This document shows, piece by piece, positions 43,741 to 52,735 of a DNA stretch of 64,000 nucleotides. Source of the stretch: PALSA-1006 sp036171275 (GTDB lineage: Bacteria; Pseudomonadota; Gammaproteobacteria; Burkholderiales; Gallionellaceae); assembly GCA_036171275.1 (NCBI GenBank), contig JAVHQT010000093.1:1-64000 (forward strand), in the 5' to 3' direction. Under the pieces are notes generated by a model. It saw only the letters and a list, made by a program, of their open reading frames with translations. It had not been told where the DNA came from and made no database searches. Every line of letters starts with the position of its first letter. Positions within the stretch are counted from its first letter, which is position 1. A program made the translations under genes and the position numbers.

Positions 43741-44286
43741 ATGAATCTAACCGAAACTAAAGTAGCGAGCGAACACGTTTACGCAGGTGGATTTATCCAA
43801 GTTTATAAAGACAAAGTGCGACTACCTGACAGCACAATCTCGACACGCGAATACATCAAACACCCAGGTGCAGTCGCCATTTTAGCCATGTTAGAGAATG
43901 GCAATTTACTGATGGAACGGCAATTCCGCTATGCGCCGAATCAAGAATTCATTGAAATCCCAGCAGGGAAAATAGACCGAGGCGAAGCAATTTTAAAAAC
44001 AGCACAACGCGAGTTGCTTGAGGAAACAGGCTACATCGCGCACCACTGGCAGCACCTGGCTTCCGCATGGCCTTGCATCGGATTTTCAGATGAGAAAATC
44101 GACTATTTTTTAGCCAAAGGACTCACTTTTCAAGGCAGAAAACTAGACGAAGGCGAATTTTTAGACGTTTTTGAAATGACCTTAGAGGACGCGCTTTCAG
44201 CCGTGCAAAGTGGCACGATAAATGACAGCAAAACCATCGTTGGTTTATTTTGGCTAGAAAAAACACTTCAAAATAAATTAAAATGA
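43741..44286 (+). CDS. nudF: NUDIX hydrolase, ADP-ribose pyrophosphatase type
   Basis: This 181-residue protein has the NUDIX box in AGKIDRGEAILKTAQRELLE plus ETGY (GxxxxxEx7REUxEExGU). It has the upstream ADP-ribose-type pattern REYIKHPGAVAILAML and RQFRYAPNQEFIEIPAG. Family members cleave ADP-ribose to AMP and ribose 5-phosphate; exact substrate specificity is inferred. The ATG at 43741 sits directly behind the nuo terminator; the TTG at 43729 lies inside the terminator tail. No good ribosome site is visible. Confidence 0.88.
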   Translation: MNLTETKVASEHVYAGGFIQVYKDKVRLPDSTISTREYIKHPGAVAILAMLENGNLLMERQFRYAPNQEFIEIPAGKIDRGEAILKTAQRELLEETGYIAHHWQHLASAWPCIGFSDEKIDYFLAKGLTFQGRKLDEGEFLDVFEMTLEDALSAVQSGTINDSKTIVGLFWLEKTLQNKLK

Positions 44287-44311
44287 TCAATATAATCAAC
44301 AGGTTAGCAAA

Positions 44312-45511
44312 ATGGAAAATTTAAAATCCGGGAGTGATGCACTTTTTATATTACTTGGCGCGATTATGGTTTTAGCCATGCACGCTGGCTTTGCTTTCTT
44401 GGAACTGGGTACGGTGCGCAAAAAAAACCAAGTCAACGCCTTGGTCAAAATTATTACCGATTTCGCAATTTCCACCTTAGCGTATTTTTTTATCGGTTAT
44501 AGCATCGCCTACGGCGTCAATTTTTTAATGGGCGCAGATAAACTCGTACAAAAAAATGGCTACGAACTGGTTAAGTTCTTCTTTTTACTTACATTTGCCG
44601 CTGCAATTCCTGCCATCGTTTCAGGCGGCATAGCAGAACGCGCTAAATTTTATCCCCAGCAAGCAGCCACATTTTTGCTGGTTGGTTTCGTTTATCCATT
44701 TTTTGAAGGTATCGCATGGAATCACCGCCTTGGCATTCAAGCCTGGTTACTTGAAAACTTTGGTGCGGAGTTTCATGATTTTGCCGGCTCAGTCGTCGTC
44801 CACGCAGTGGGCGGATGGATCGGGCTTGCAGCGGTAATCTTGCTCGGCGCGCGCCGTGGGCGCTACAAAGATGGTCGTATTTCGGCACATCCGCCTTCCA
44901 GCATTCCCTTTCTAGCATTAGGCGCCTGGATTTTGACAATAGGCTGGTTTGGTTTTAACGTCATGTCCGCACAAGAGATTGGCAAAATCAGCGGATTAGT
45001 CGCAGTAAACTCACTAATGGCCATGGTTGGGGGCACGCTCGCCGCACTTTGGATGGGCAAAAACGATCCTGGCTTTGTGCATAATGGTCCACTCGCCGGC
45101 TTAGTGGCGGTCTGTGCCGGCTCCGATTTAATGCACCCATTGGGCGCACTTGTTGTCGGTGTTGTGGCGGGCATTATCTTCGTCTGGATGTTTATGCTGA
45201 CCCAAAATCGCTGGAAAATAGATGACGTGCTGGGCGTATGGCCGTTGCATGGTCTGTGCGGCGCTTGGGGTGGATTAGCGGCTGGCCTATTTGGCATGAA
45301 AGCGCTGGGCGGCCTTGGCGGCGTCAGCTTTATTTCGCAATTTATTGGCACTTTACTGGGCATTAGCATCGCCTTAGCCGGCGGTTTTGTGGTCTATGGC
45401 TTACTGAAAAAATTCGTCGGCATTCGCTTAGATCCAGAAGAAGAATTTAATGGTGCCGATTTAAGTATTCATAAAATTACCGCGACACCAGAACGAGAAT
45501 CTGGGTGGTAA
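44312..45511 (+). CDS. amt: Ammonium transporter (Amt family)
   Basis: This 399-residue protein has 11 expected helices and conducts ammonium or ammonia. The twin pore histidines appear in VVHAVGGWIGLAA (about 168) and WPLHGLCGAWGG (about 318). Family stretches are MHAGFAFLELGTVRKKNQVN and FEGIAWN. It lacks a cleaved signal peptide. No glnK/PII gene adjoins, which is unusual since amt and glnK are mostly paired; its regulator must lie outside the window. Confidence 0.93.
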   Translation: MENLKSGSDALFILLGAIMVLAMHAGFAFLELGTVRKKNQVNALVKIITDFAISTLAYFFIGYSIAYGVNFLMGADKLVQKNGYELVKFFFLLTFAAAIPAIVSGGIAERAKFYPQQAATFLLVGFVYPFFEGIAWNHRLGIQAWLLENFGAEFHDFAGSVVVHAVGGWIGLAAVILLGARRGRYKDGRISAHPPSSIPFLALGAWILTIGWFGFNVMSAQEIGKISGLVAVNSLMAMVGGTLAALWMGKNDPGFVHNGPLAGLVAVCAGSDLMHPLGALVVGVVAGIIFVWMFMLTQNRWKIDDVLGVWPLHGLCGAWGGLAAGLFGMKALGGLGGVSFISQFIGTLLGISIALAGGFVVYGLLKKFVGIRLDPEEEFNGADLSIHKITATPERESGW

Positions 45512-45611
45512 ATTAACCTTTCCAAAAGCCTTAAACCAACAGAGCCAATCTTCACGATAAACATTCGCGATGCGTCATGATGGCGCTCGATTAAACCGAA
45601 AGAAAAAAACG

Positions 45612-46748
45612 ATGAATTCCCCCTTACAACTCACGCAAGCATTGATAGCAAAGCAGTCACTCACGCCTTTCGATGCCGGTTGCATGGACTTAATTTGCGA
45701 ACAGTTAACGCCACTGAACTTTAAGCTTGAAAAAATCCGTCATGGTGAAGTTGATAATTTATATGCACGGCGTGGTTCAACCACGCCTGTTGTTTGTTTC
45801 GCCGGACATACCGACGTCGTCCCAACAGGACCCGTTGATAAATGGTTGAGCGACCCTTTTACGCCAACCGTGCGCAACGGCATGTTATACGGGCGCGGAG
45901 CCTCTGATATGAAAGGCTCAATTGCCGCCTTTGTGATTGCGACTGAAAAGTTTGTTACAGAATTTCCACAGCATGCCGGCTCAATTGCGCTACTTCTAAC
46001 GTCGGACGAAGAAGGCGTTGCCGTAGATGGCACGGTACGCGTAGTAAAAGCTTTGCAAGCACGAGGGGAATTGCTCGATTATTGCATTGTTGGCGAACCC
46101 ACCGCAGTGGCCATAACGGGCGACACCATTAAAAATGGTCGGCGCGGCTCATTGTCTGGGAAGTTAATTATCAAAGGAATTCAAGGACATATCGCCTATC
46201 CGCATTTAGTTAAAAATCCAATTCATCTAGCCGCACCCGCGATCGATGAATTAGCAACAACGGTTTGGGATGCCGGCAACGAATATTTTCCGCCAACTTC
46301 TTGGCAAATTTCTAACATTCACGGCGGCACAGGCGCGACCAATGTCGTGCCGGGAACAGTAGAAATTTTGTTTAATTTCCGACATTCCACCGCCAGCACA
46401 CCAGATGCACTGAAAGATAAAGTTCACGCCATTTTAGATAAGCATCAGCTCGATTATGAACTGGACTGGGAAATTTCCGGCAAACCTTATCTGACTGCAA
46501 GCGGCAATTTAGTTGATGCCGTTGCTGCCGCCATAAAACAAGTACAAGGCATTGACACCGAACTTTCCACCAGCGGTGGCACCTCAGATGGGCGTTTTAT
46601 CGCCGACATCTGTCCGCAGGTGATTGAATTAGGACCGCTCAACGCGACCATCCACAAATTAAACGAATGCGTTGCGGTGGCAGACTTAGACGCATTGAGC
46701 GAAATTTATCGATTAACCCTCATCAATTTATTGGTCAAACCTGAATGA
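45612..46748 (+). CDS. dapE: Succinyl-diaminopimelate desuccinylase
   Basis: DapE removes succinate from N-succinyl-LL-diaminopimelate on the way to lysine and peptidoglycan. The 378-residue dizinc enzyme shows the ligands in FAGHTDVVPTGP (His), YGRGASDMKGSIAAF (bridging Asp), TSDEEGVAVDGT (catalytic Glu and ligand Glu) and NATIHKLNECV (C-terminal His). The frame is open from 45570, but the ATG at 45612 gives the family length. It overlaps prmB by ATGA. Confidence 0.96.
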   Translation: MNSPLQLTQALIAKQSLTPFDAGCMDLICEQLTPLNFKLEKIRHGEVDNLYARRGSTTPVVCFAGHTDVVPTGPVDKWLSDPFTPTVRNGMLYGRGASDMKGSIAAFVIATEKFVTEFPQHAGSIALLLTSDEEGVAVDGTVRVVKALQARGELLDYCIVGEPTAVAITGDTIKNGRRGSLSGKLIIKGIQGHIAYPHLVKNPIHLAAPAIDELATTVWDAGNEYFPPTSWQISNIHGGTGATNVVPGTVEILFNFRHSTASTPDALKDKVHAILDKHQLDYELDWEISGKPYLTASGNLVDAVAAAIKQVQGIDTELSTSGGTSDGRFIADICPQVIELGPLNATIHKLNECVAVADLDALSEIYRLTLINLLVKPE

Positions 46749-47680
46749 CGACTTTGCATCTTTTTTCTGATCACTCTGAGCTACAAACTTTGCGCGATTG
46801 GTTGCGTTTTGCGGTCAGTGCGTTTAATGAAGCCAAACTGAGTTTTGGCCACGGCTCGCTCAGTGCCTATGACGAAGCGGCCTATTTAATTTTGCATACG
46901 CTGCATTTACCGCTAGACACACTTGAACCTTTTTTGGATGCGCGACTGACGAATCATGAGCGCAAAGCCCTAAGCGAATTACTTAAATTACGCGTCGAAA
47001 AAAAAGTGCCTGCCGCCTATCTAACCCATGAAGCTTGGCTAGGTGACTTACCATTTTATGTGGATGAACGCGTGATTGTGCCCCGATCATTTATTGCCGA
47101 ACCCCTACGCGAAGCCCTATTCCCTTGGATTGATTCCACTGAAAAAGTTAGCCGAGTATTGGATATGTGCACTGGCAGCGCCTGTTTGGCCATCCTTGCT
47201 GCGCATATTTTCCCACAAGCACGAGTGGATGCAGTGGATATTTCAGCCGATGCACTGGCAGTCGCACGGCGCAACGTGGACGACTACCAGTTAAATAATC
47301 GCGTGCAGCTAATTGAATCTAATCTATTTTCTCAATTAGATGGACAGCTATACGACCTCATTATCAGCAATCCGCCCTATGTCGATGCCGCTTCCGTAGC
47401 CAAGCTTCCGGCCGAATATTTACATGAACCGACCTTAGCGCTCGGTAGCGGACAAGATGGTTTAGATGCAACCCGAGAAATTTTGGAACACGCCGCCGGA
47501 CATTTAACACCCGGCGGTATTTTGCTGGTTGAAATCGGGCATAACCGCGACGCACTTGAATCCGCCTACCCCAAGCTGGCCTTTAACTGGCTCAATGTTG
47601 CAGCGGGTGATGAATTTATCTTCATACTGCAGCGCGAAGATTTGCTCTGCGCCGGCATAACCGACCAAGCCAGCCGCTAA
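46745..47680 (+). CDS. prmB: 50S ribosomal protein L3 glutamine methyltransferase
   Basis: PrmB methylates the GGQ-like glutamine of ribosomal protein L3. The 311-residue protein has SAM-binding DMCTGSACLAILAAHIFP and the catalytic ISNPPYVDAASVAKLP. The PrmB-specific stretch IVPRSFIAEPLREALFPW separates it from PrmC. It is coupled to dapE by a 4-bp overlap, a pairing frequent in betaproteobacteria. Confidence 0.93.
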   Translation: MTTLHLFSDHSELQTLRDWLRFAVSAFNEAKLSFGHGSLSAYDEAAYLILHTLHLPLDTLEPFLDARLTNHERKALSELLKLRVEKKVPAAYLTHEAWLGDLPFYVDERVIVPRSFIAEPLREALFPWIDSTEKVSRVLDMCTGSACLAILAAHIFPQARVDAVDISADALAVARRNVDDYQLNNRVQLIESNLFSQLDGQLYDLIISNPPYVDAASVAKLPAEYLHEPTLALGSGQDGLDATREILEHAAGHLTPGGILLVEIGHNRDALESAYPKLAFNWLNVAAGDEFIFILQREDLLCAGITDQASR

Positions 47681-47739
47681 AAAACAATGGCTATTCAGTG
47701 AACAACTTTGATGAAATTATCTCGATTTTTGCGCTCAAT

Positions 47740-47952
47740 ATGCACTCTATCAAACCCGCTAGCCCTCATCACACTCAAGCCACGGCGGCTTCACCTTGTG
47801 TTGGCTATTGCACCACCGTGCTAGGCGACGACGTCTGTCGAAGTTGCCACCGCACCTTTGAAGAAATCACCCATTGGGTGGGCATGAGCGACGCAGAACG
47901 CATTCAAGTTAACCAACGAATTGCGACTAAAAAACAAACAATGGAAAAATAA
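47740..47952 (+). CDS. DUF1289 small cysteine-rich protein
   Basis: This protein of about 70 residues has the DUF1289 pattern SPCVGYCTTVLGDDVCRSCH followed by RTFEEITHWVGMSDAER. The four Cys look like a metal site. Function is unknown. The frame is open from a GTG at 47698; I choose the ATG at 47740 because the conserved part begins soon after, though neither has a good ribosome site. uppP begins 1 bp after its stop. Confidence 0.82.
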   Translation: MHSIKPASPHHTQATAASPCVGYCTTVLGDDVCRSCHRTFEEITHWVGMSDAERIQVNQRIATKKQTMEK

Positions 47953-47953
47953 A

Positions 47954-48778
47954 ATGGATATTTTGTTGTTATTGAAGGCAGTGATTTTGGGCGTAGTAGA
48001 AGGCCTAACCGAATTTTTACCCGTTTCGTCAACCGGACATTTAATTTTAGTCGGTGACTTACTGCACTTTAACGACGAACGTGGCAAAGTATTTGAAATC
48101 GTCATTCAGCTTGCGGCAATTTTGGCCGTATGCTGGGAATATCGCGCCAAACTGCGTTCAGTCAGCAGTGGCTTGTTGCAAAAACAAGTCGCAGCGCAGC
48201 GCTTTACCCTGAATTTATTCATCGCTTTTTTACCACTTGCAGTGCTTGGTTTACTCTTTGGCAAAGTCATCAAAGCACATTTATTTGCCCCCGTTCCGGT
48301 TGCCCTGGCGTTTATTATTGGCGGACTAATTATTTTATGGGCGGAAAAACGCGAGCACACCGTAAGCATTCGAGCAGTAGAAGAAATGCGCTGGCAAGAT
48401 GCCTTGAAAATGGGGCTAGCCCAAGCATTAGCGCTCATTCCTGGCACTTCGCGCTCTGGCGCAACAATTATCGGCGGCTTGTTTTTTGGCTTATCGCGGC
48501 AAGCGGCCACCGAGTTTTCCTTCTTTCTGGCCATTCCAACTATAGGCATGGCGACGCTGTATGAAGTGGTCAAATACCGCCATGATTTTCACGCAGACGA
48601 TTGGGGGATTTTTCTGGTCGGATCACTGGCATCCTTTATCAGCGCCTTCATTGCCGTGCGCGCCTTGTTGCGCTACATCAGTGGGCACGACTTCACAATT
48701 TTTGCCTGGTATCGCATCGCCTTCGGGCTGTTAGTATTACTCTCAGCTTACACCGGCACCGTCAACTGGTCGGCGTGA
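47954..48778 (+). CDS. uppP: Undecaprenyl-diphosphatase
   Basis: UppP recycles undecaprenyl pyrophosphate to the monophosphate carrier for peptidoglycan building; overproduction gives bacitracin resistance. The 274-residue membrane protein has EGLTEFLPVSSTGHLILVG and the phosphatase-like ALIPGTSRSGATIIGGLFFG. The frame opens earlier at 47921 inside the DUF1289 gene; the ATG at 47954 gives the standard MDILLLLKAVILGVV start. Confidence 0.97.
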   Translation: MDILLLLKAVILGVVEGLTEFLPVSSTGHLILVGDLLHFNDERGKVFEIVIQLAAILAVCWEYRAKLRSVSSGLLQKQVAAQRFTLNLFIAFLPLAVLGLLFGKVIKAHLFAPVPVALAFIIGGLIILWAEKREHTVSIRAVEEMRWQDALKMGLAQALALIPGTSRSGATIIGGLFFGLSRQAATEFSFFLAIPTIGMATLYEVVKYRHDFHADDWGIFLVGSLASFISAFIAVRALLRYISGHDFTIFAWYRIAFGLLVLLSAYTGTVNWSA

Positions 48779-48813
48779 TAGTTTATAACTATATGATTTT
48801 AAAGGATAAAATA

Positions 48814-49836
48814 ATGATCTCCCCACAACAAGCCTTGGCTCGTCTCATTGATCAACGCGAAATTTTTTATGACGAAATGCTGTCGCTGATGCGGCAAATA
48901 ATGCGTGGTGAGGTTTCCGCCACAATGATTTCAGCGATTCTGGTTGGCTTGCGCGTTAAAAAAGAGACGCTTGGAGAAATTTCCGCTGCAGCCTTTGTGA
49001 TGCGAGAATTTGCTAGCAAAGTGCCGGTACTACAGCGCGAAAATCTGGTCGATACCTGCGGAACAGGCGGCGACGCTGCTCACACTTTTAACATTTCAAC
49101 CACCAGTGCCATCGTCGCAGCGGCGGCCGGTGCGCGCGTTGCTAAGCACGGCGGACGCTCGGTTTCGTCCACTTGCGGATCGGCAGACGTGCTCGAAGCA
49201 TTGGGCGTGAATTTAGCATTAAGCCCTGAACAAGTTGGGCAAAGCATTGATCAAATTGGCATTGGCTTTATGTTTGCGCCCAATTTTCATGGCGCAATGA
49301 AGTACGCCGCACCGGTCAGACGCGAATTAGGCGTGCGTACTTTATTCAACGTTCTCGGCCCGTTGACCAATCCAGCAGGTGCGGAGCGGCAAGTCATGGG
49401 GGTTTTTCACCCAGACTTGGTCGGCATTCAAGCGCGCGTCTTGCAACGTTTAGGCAGCCGGCATGTTTTGGTCGTGCATGGGCGTGACGGCTTGGATGAA
49501 ATTACCCTCAATGGCGAAACCTTGGTGGCCGAGCTAAAAGATGGCCAAGTAATCGAATACAGCTTGCGACCAGAACAATTCGGTTTGCAATCAACCTCGC
49601 TGGACACGATTAAAGTCAATAGCACCGAACAAGCCAAAGTGATGCTTCTGAGCGTGTTAAATGACGAAGCCAGTGCCGCACGCGATATTGTATTGCTCAA
49701 TGCCGGCGCAGCAATTTATACCGCCGGCATTGCCGCTAACCTGCAAGAAGGCATTGCTTTAGCTGCCAAAATGTTGGCCACTGGCGCAGCAAAAAATAAG
49801 CTACAAGCGCTTATTTCCCTGAGCTCAGCACTTTAA
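48814..49836 (+). CDS. trpD: Anthranilate phosphoribosyltransferase
   Basis: TrpD joins anthranilate to PRPP in tryptophan synthesis. The 340 residues include DTCGTGGDAAHTFNISTTSA, the PRPP loop, then AKHGGRSVSSTCGSADVLEA and RTLFNVLGPLTNPA. The true start is the ATG at 48814, 7 nt after AAAGGA; the longer frame from 48601 runs through uppP. The usual neighbours trpE, trpG and trpC are not in the window. Confidence 0.97.
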   Translation: MISPQQALARLIDQREIFYDEMLSLMRQIMRGEVSATMISAILVGLRVKKETLGEISAAAFVMREFASKVPVLQRENLVDTCGTGGDAAHTFNISTTSAIVAAAAGARVAKHGGRSVSSTCGSADVLEALGVNLALSPEQVGQSIDQIGIGFMFAPNFHGAMKYAAPVRRELGVRTLFNVLGPLTNPAGAERQVMGVFHPDLVGIQARVLQRLGSRHVLVVHGRDGLDEITLNGETLVAELKDGQVIEYSLRPEQFGLQSTSLDTIKVNSTEQAKVMLLSVLNDEASAARDIVLLNAGAAIYTAGIAANLQEGIALAAKMLATGAAKNKLQALISLSSAL

Positions 49837-50364
49837 ACCTTAGACAAACGCTGCTTTACTCCCTGCGCGGTGCGACCACCAAAGTCAGCCCGTGACGAAT
49901 TGGTTTTGACGGCTAGGCAAAGCTTGGGACAGTTCAGACAGTACCTTCATGCTTGACACCGTCAGTCTGTGATTTCTTTGACCTGCTAAGTTACCCTGCC
50001 GCCGCACCGATCGCGTTCACGCAACATGAGCACGCGCCGCTGCGCTCCTCACTGCCGCAGGTACTGAAAGGTTCGGCGTGCTAGCCTTCACTCAATGCGA
50101 GGTCAAATCCCAGAGCGCGTTGTCAGCGGCGCCGCTACTCTCGGCGAAAAAAAAACTTCACGGCTGTGGGTGAACACATGGAACACGCAGCGCCTTGACT
50201 ACCTCGCGCTCATCGCCCGCCAGGCGGCAGGTCAGGCGTAACCGCAGGTCAACTCACCGTGGCTGCGCCTTTATTCGCACCTAAAAATCTCTAACCAATT
50301 GATTTATTTCTGTAAATTTTACCACTGACGGATTCAGAAGATTAGTTTATGGGCAGCCGGAAAC
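49837..50364. other. 528-bp gap between convergent trpD and ffh
   Basis: No named gene fits here, and no terminator with a T-run is visible. The middle part (about 50000-50270) looks more GC-rich than its surroundings. The one frame that reads like protein is at 50095-50241. I checked for 4.5S RNA and RNase P RNA signatures because of the ffh neighbour and found neither. Confidence 0.5.
50095..50241 (+). CDS. Possible small ORF or gene remnant, 48 residues
   Basis: The frame from ATG 50095 gives MRGQIPERVV near the start and ends TWNTQRLDYLALIARQAAG plus QA before TAA. The second half looks like the end of a helical protein. A run of nine A lies inside the frame, which would be a frameshift-prone site. 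No ribosome site is evident. It could be the tail of a lost gene or chance. Confidence 0.22.
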   Translation: MRGQIPERVVSGAATLGEKKTSRLWVNTWNTQRLDYLALIARQAAGQA

Positions 50365-51717
50365 TTATTTCAGCCCCGGAAATTTGCCTGCCATGCCGCG
50401 CATCAACTTGGCCATACCGCCTTTCATGCTAAACATTTTCATCATTTTTTGGGTCTGCTCAAACTGATTCAGCATCTGATTGACGTGCATCACCTGCACG
50501 CCAGAACCTGCCGCAATACGGCGTTTGCGCGAGGCTTTAATGCGTTCCGGATGACTGCGTTCAAACGGCGTCATCGCATTGATCATGCCTTCGGTACGAT
50601 TAATTTGACGATCATCAATGTTCGCCCCCTCCGCCGCTTGTGAAAACTGTGCGGGCAGTTTATCCATCACCGAACTCAAGCCACCCATCTTTTTCATTTG
50701 CACAATTTGCATTTTAAAATCGTTTAAATCGAAGCCTTTGCCGCTTTGCACTTTCTTCGCCAGTTTTTCCGCTTCCACCTGATCGACACCGCGTTGCGCT
50801 TCTTCCAGCAACGACAACACATCGCCCATGCCTAAAATACGTTGCGCCATGCGCGCTGGATAAAAAGCTTCCAGACCGTTCATTTTTTCGCTAACGCCGA
50901 TAAATTTAATCGGCTTACCGGTCACTTGCCGCACCGACAACGCCGCACCACCACGCGAATCACCATCCAACTTGGTCAAAATAACCCCGGTAAGTGGCAA
51001 GGCTTCGGCAAAGGCTTTTGCTGTATTAACCGCATCTTGCCCCGTCATCGCATCGACCACAAACAAAGTTTCAATTGGCGAAAGGGATTTATGTAACACC
51101 ATGATTTCATTCATCATTTCAGCATCAATCGCCAAGCGACCTGCGGTATCGACGATGAGCACTTCATGGTAATGTTTGCGTGCAAAGTCGAGTGCAGCAA
51201 GCGCAATATCGAGCGGTTTTTGTGAGGGGTCAGACGGAAAGAAATCCACTTCAATTTGCGCTGCCACGCTACGCAATTGTTCAATTGCCGCAGGTCGATA
51301 AATATCGCAACTCACTAACAACACTTTTTTCTTATTCTGTTCGCGCAACAATTTGGCCAGTTTGCCGCTGGTGGTGGTTTTACCTGCGCCTTGCAAGCCA
51401 GCCATCAAAATCACCGCAGGCGGCACAGCGGCAAGATTCAGCGCATCATTGTGTTCACCCATCAACTTGGCTAGTTCACGGTTCACCACACCGATCAGTG
51501 CCTGCCCAGGGCTCAAACTGCCAATAACCTCCTGCCCTAAAGCGGCCTCCTTGACTTGAGCAGTAAAGGCTTTCACCACCGACAACGCCACGTCCGCTTC
51601 CAATAAGGCCAGGCGCACTTGGCGTAATGCGTCTTGAATATTATCGTCGGTTAAACGGGCCTGACCGCGCAAATTTTTGACGATGCCGGAAAGGCGCTGA
51701 GTTAAATTGTCTAGCAT
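50365..51717 (-). CDS. ffh: Signal recognition particle protein Ffh
   Basis: Ffh binds 4.5S RNA and signal sequences to deliver nascent membrane proteins to FtsY. The 450-residue GTPase has an N domain, then GLQGAGKTTTSGKLA (P-loop), VDTAGRLAIDAEMM, and TKLDGDSRGGAALS. The Met-rich M domain ends in MMKMFSMKGGMAKLMRGMAG. It is divergent from the CcsA-like gene, which is typical for this pair in proteobacteria. Confidence 0.98.
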   Translation of the reverse strand: MLDNLTQRLSGIVKNLRGQARLTDDNIQDALRQVRLALLEADVALSVVKAFTAQVKEAALGQEVIGSLSPGQALIGVVNRELAKLMGEHNDALNLAAVPPAVILMAGLQGAGKTTTSGKLAKLLREQNKKKVLLVSCDIYRPAAIEQLRSVAAQIEVDFFPSDPSQKPLDIALAALDFARKHYHEVLIVDTAGRLAIDAEMMNEIMVLHKSLSPIETLFVVDAMTGQDAVNTAKAFAEALPLTGVILTKLDGDSRGGAALSVRQVTGKPIKFIGVSEKMNGLEAFYPARMAQRILGMGDVLSLLEEAQRGVDQVEAEKLAKKVQSGKGFDLNDFKMQIVQMKKMGGLSSVMDKLPAQFSQAAEGANIDDRQINRTEGMINAMTPFERSHPERIKASRKRRIAAGSGVQVMHVNQMLNQFEQTQKMMKMFSMKGGMAKLMRGMAGKFPGLK

Positions 51718-51908
51718 TTTTAGATTCTCGCTTCGATTTTAAGGTTAAGAAAACACTGAATTATTTCGCCCTACAGAGCGCATTTTCAATCTAGTCAATT
51801 GATTTAAAAGGGTTCTCTCAATTTGGATTGAGTCGCAATGGCAAAAGTGAAATAAATTAGCACGTCCTTGGTGTAGAATTCGACCAGTCTAAAACATCTT
51901 CGTGCCTC

Positions 51909-52721
51909 ATGTCGAACTTCCTGATTACCTTACTGACTTTTTTCGCTTATGCCGCTTTAGCGCTTTTCTTCTGGCAAGCGCAACGCCTTGGCACAGCCGA
52001 AAAAGCCTTCCGCGCCCTACCTGGGCACGCCGTTGCCATTCCACTTACCCTGCATGCTTGGCTGCTTTTCGACACGTTACTGATTGCCGGAAGCCTCAAC
52101 TTAGGCATGGTGTTTTCCATCTCCTTAATTTGTTGGCTCACCTTAGTTATCTATTGGATTGCTCGTTTTTTCTACCCTTTAGCCAGTTTGCTCACGCTGG
52201 TTTTGCCGCTGGCCGCGCTGGGTGTGGCCTTACCTGCTTTATTTCCAAATGTTTACAAACTGACCGAACCCACCTCATGGGTATTTGATGCGCACGTGAT
52301 TGCCGCCATGTTGGCTTATAGTTTATTTAGCATTGCCGCCTTACACGCCGGCTTAATGTCTTTAGTTGAAAAACGCCTGCACCGCGCCACCTTCCCCGCT
52401 ATCTTAGTGAATTTACCGCCTTTATTAACCATGGAAAATTTACTATTTCGGATTATCGGCGTAGGGCTGACCTTATTAACGCTGACACTTGCTTCCGGAA
52501 TTTTATTTTCTGAACAAATATTTGGCAAACCTTGGCAATTTAATCACAAAGTCTTATTTGGCTTTATTTCATGGTGTGTCTTTACCATCTTGTTATTAGG
52601 ACACATCTTTCAAGGCTGGCGCGGCCGCACCGCCGTGCGCTGGACTTTAAGTGGCTTTGGTTTTCTCATTTTAGCGTATCTGGGTAGCAAATTTGTCTTA
52701 GAATTTATTTTACATCGCTAA
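51909..52721 (+). CDS. CcsA/YpjD-like cytochrome assembly family membrane protein
   Basis: This 270-residue protein has eight hydrophobic segments of the cytochrome c assembly (CcsA/CcmC/HemX) superfamily, in the short YpjD form commonly next to ffh. Family-like parts are TEPTSWVFDAHVIAAMLAYS and HKVLFGFISWCVFTILLLGH, with membrane His that could bind haem. The WWD haem motif of true CcmC/CcmF is absent. In other bacteria YpjD/CorE-type proteins are linked to magnesium/cobalt efflux, so the role here is open. Confidence 0.85.
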   Translation: MSNFLITLLTFFAYAALALFFWQAQRLGTAEKAFRALPGHAVAIPLTLHAWLLFDTLLIAGSLNLGMVFSISLICWLTLVIYWIARFFYPLASLLTLVLPLAALGVALPALFPNVYKLTEPTSWVFDAHVIAAMLAYSLFSIAALHAGLMSLVEKRLHRATFPAILVNLPPLLTMENLLFRIIGVGLTLLTLTLASGILFSEQIFGKPWQFNHKVLFGFISWCVFTILLLGHIFQGWRGRTAVRWTLSGFGFLILAYLGSKFVLEFILHR

Positions 52722-52735
52722 TTATAAGTCGTTGA

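Noticed and set aside
44863..45369. 168-residue antisense frame inside amt
   Set aside because: Pro/Ala/Thr-rich mirror of membrane helices; amt is certain.
48601..48813. N-terminal extension of trpD
   Set aside because: The open frame crosses uppP in another frame; a good ribosome site and the family N-terminus place the start at 48814.
49837..50364. 4.5S RNA or RNase P RNA next to ffh
   Set aside because: Neither the SRP core sequence nor the RNase P consensus was found on either strand.
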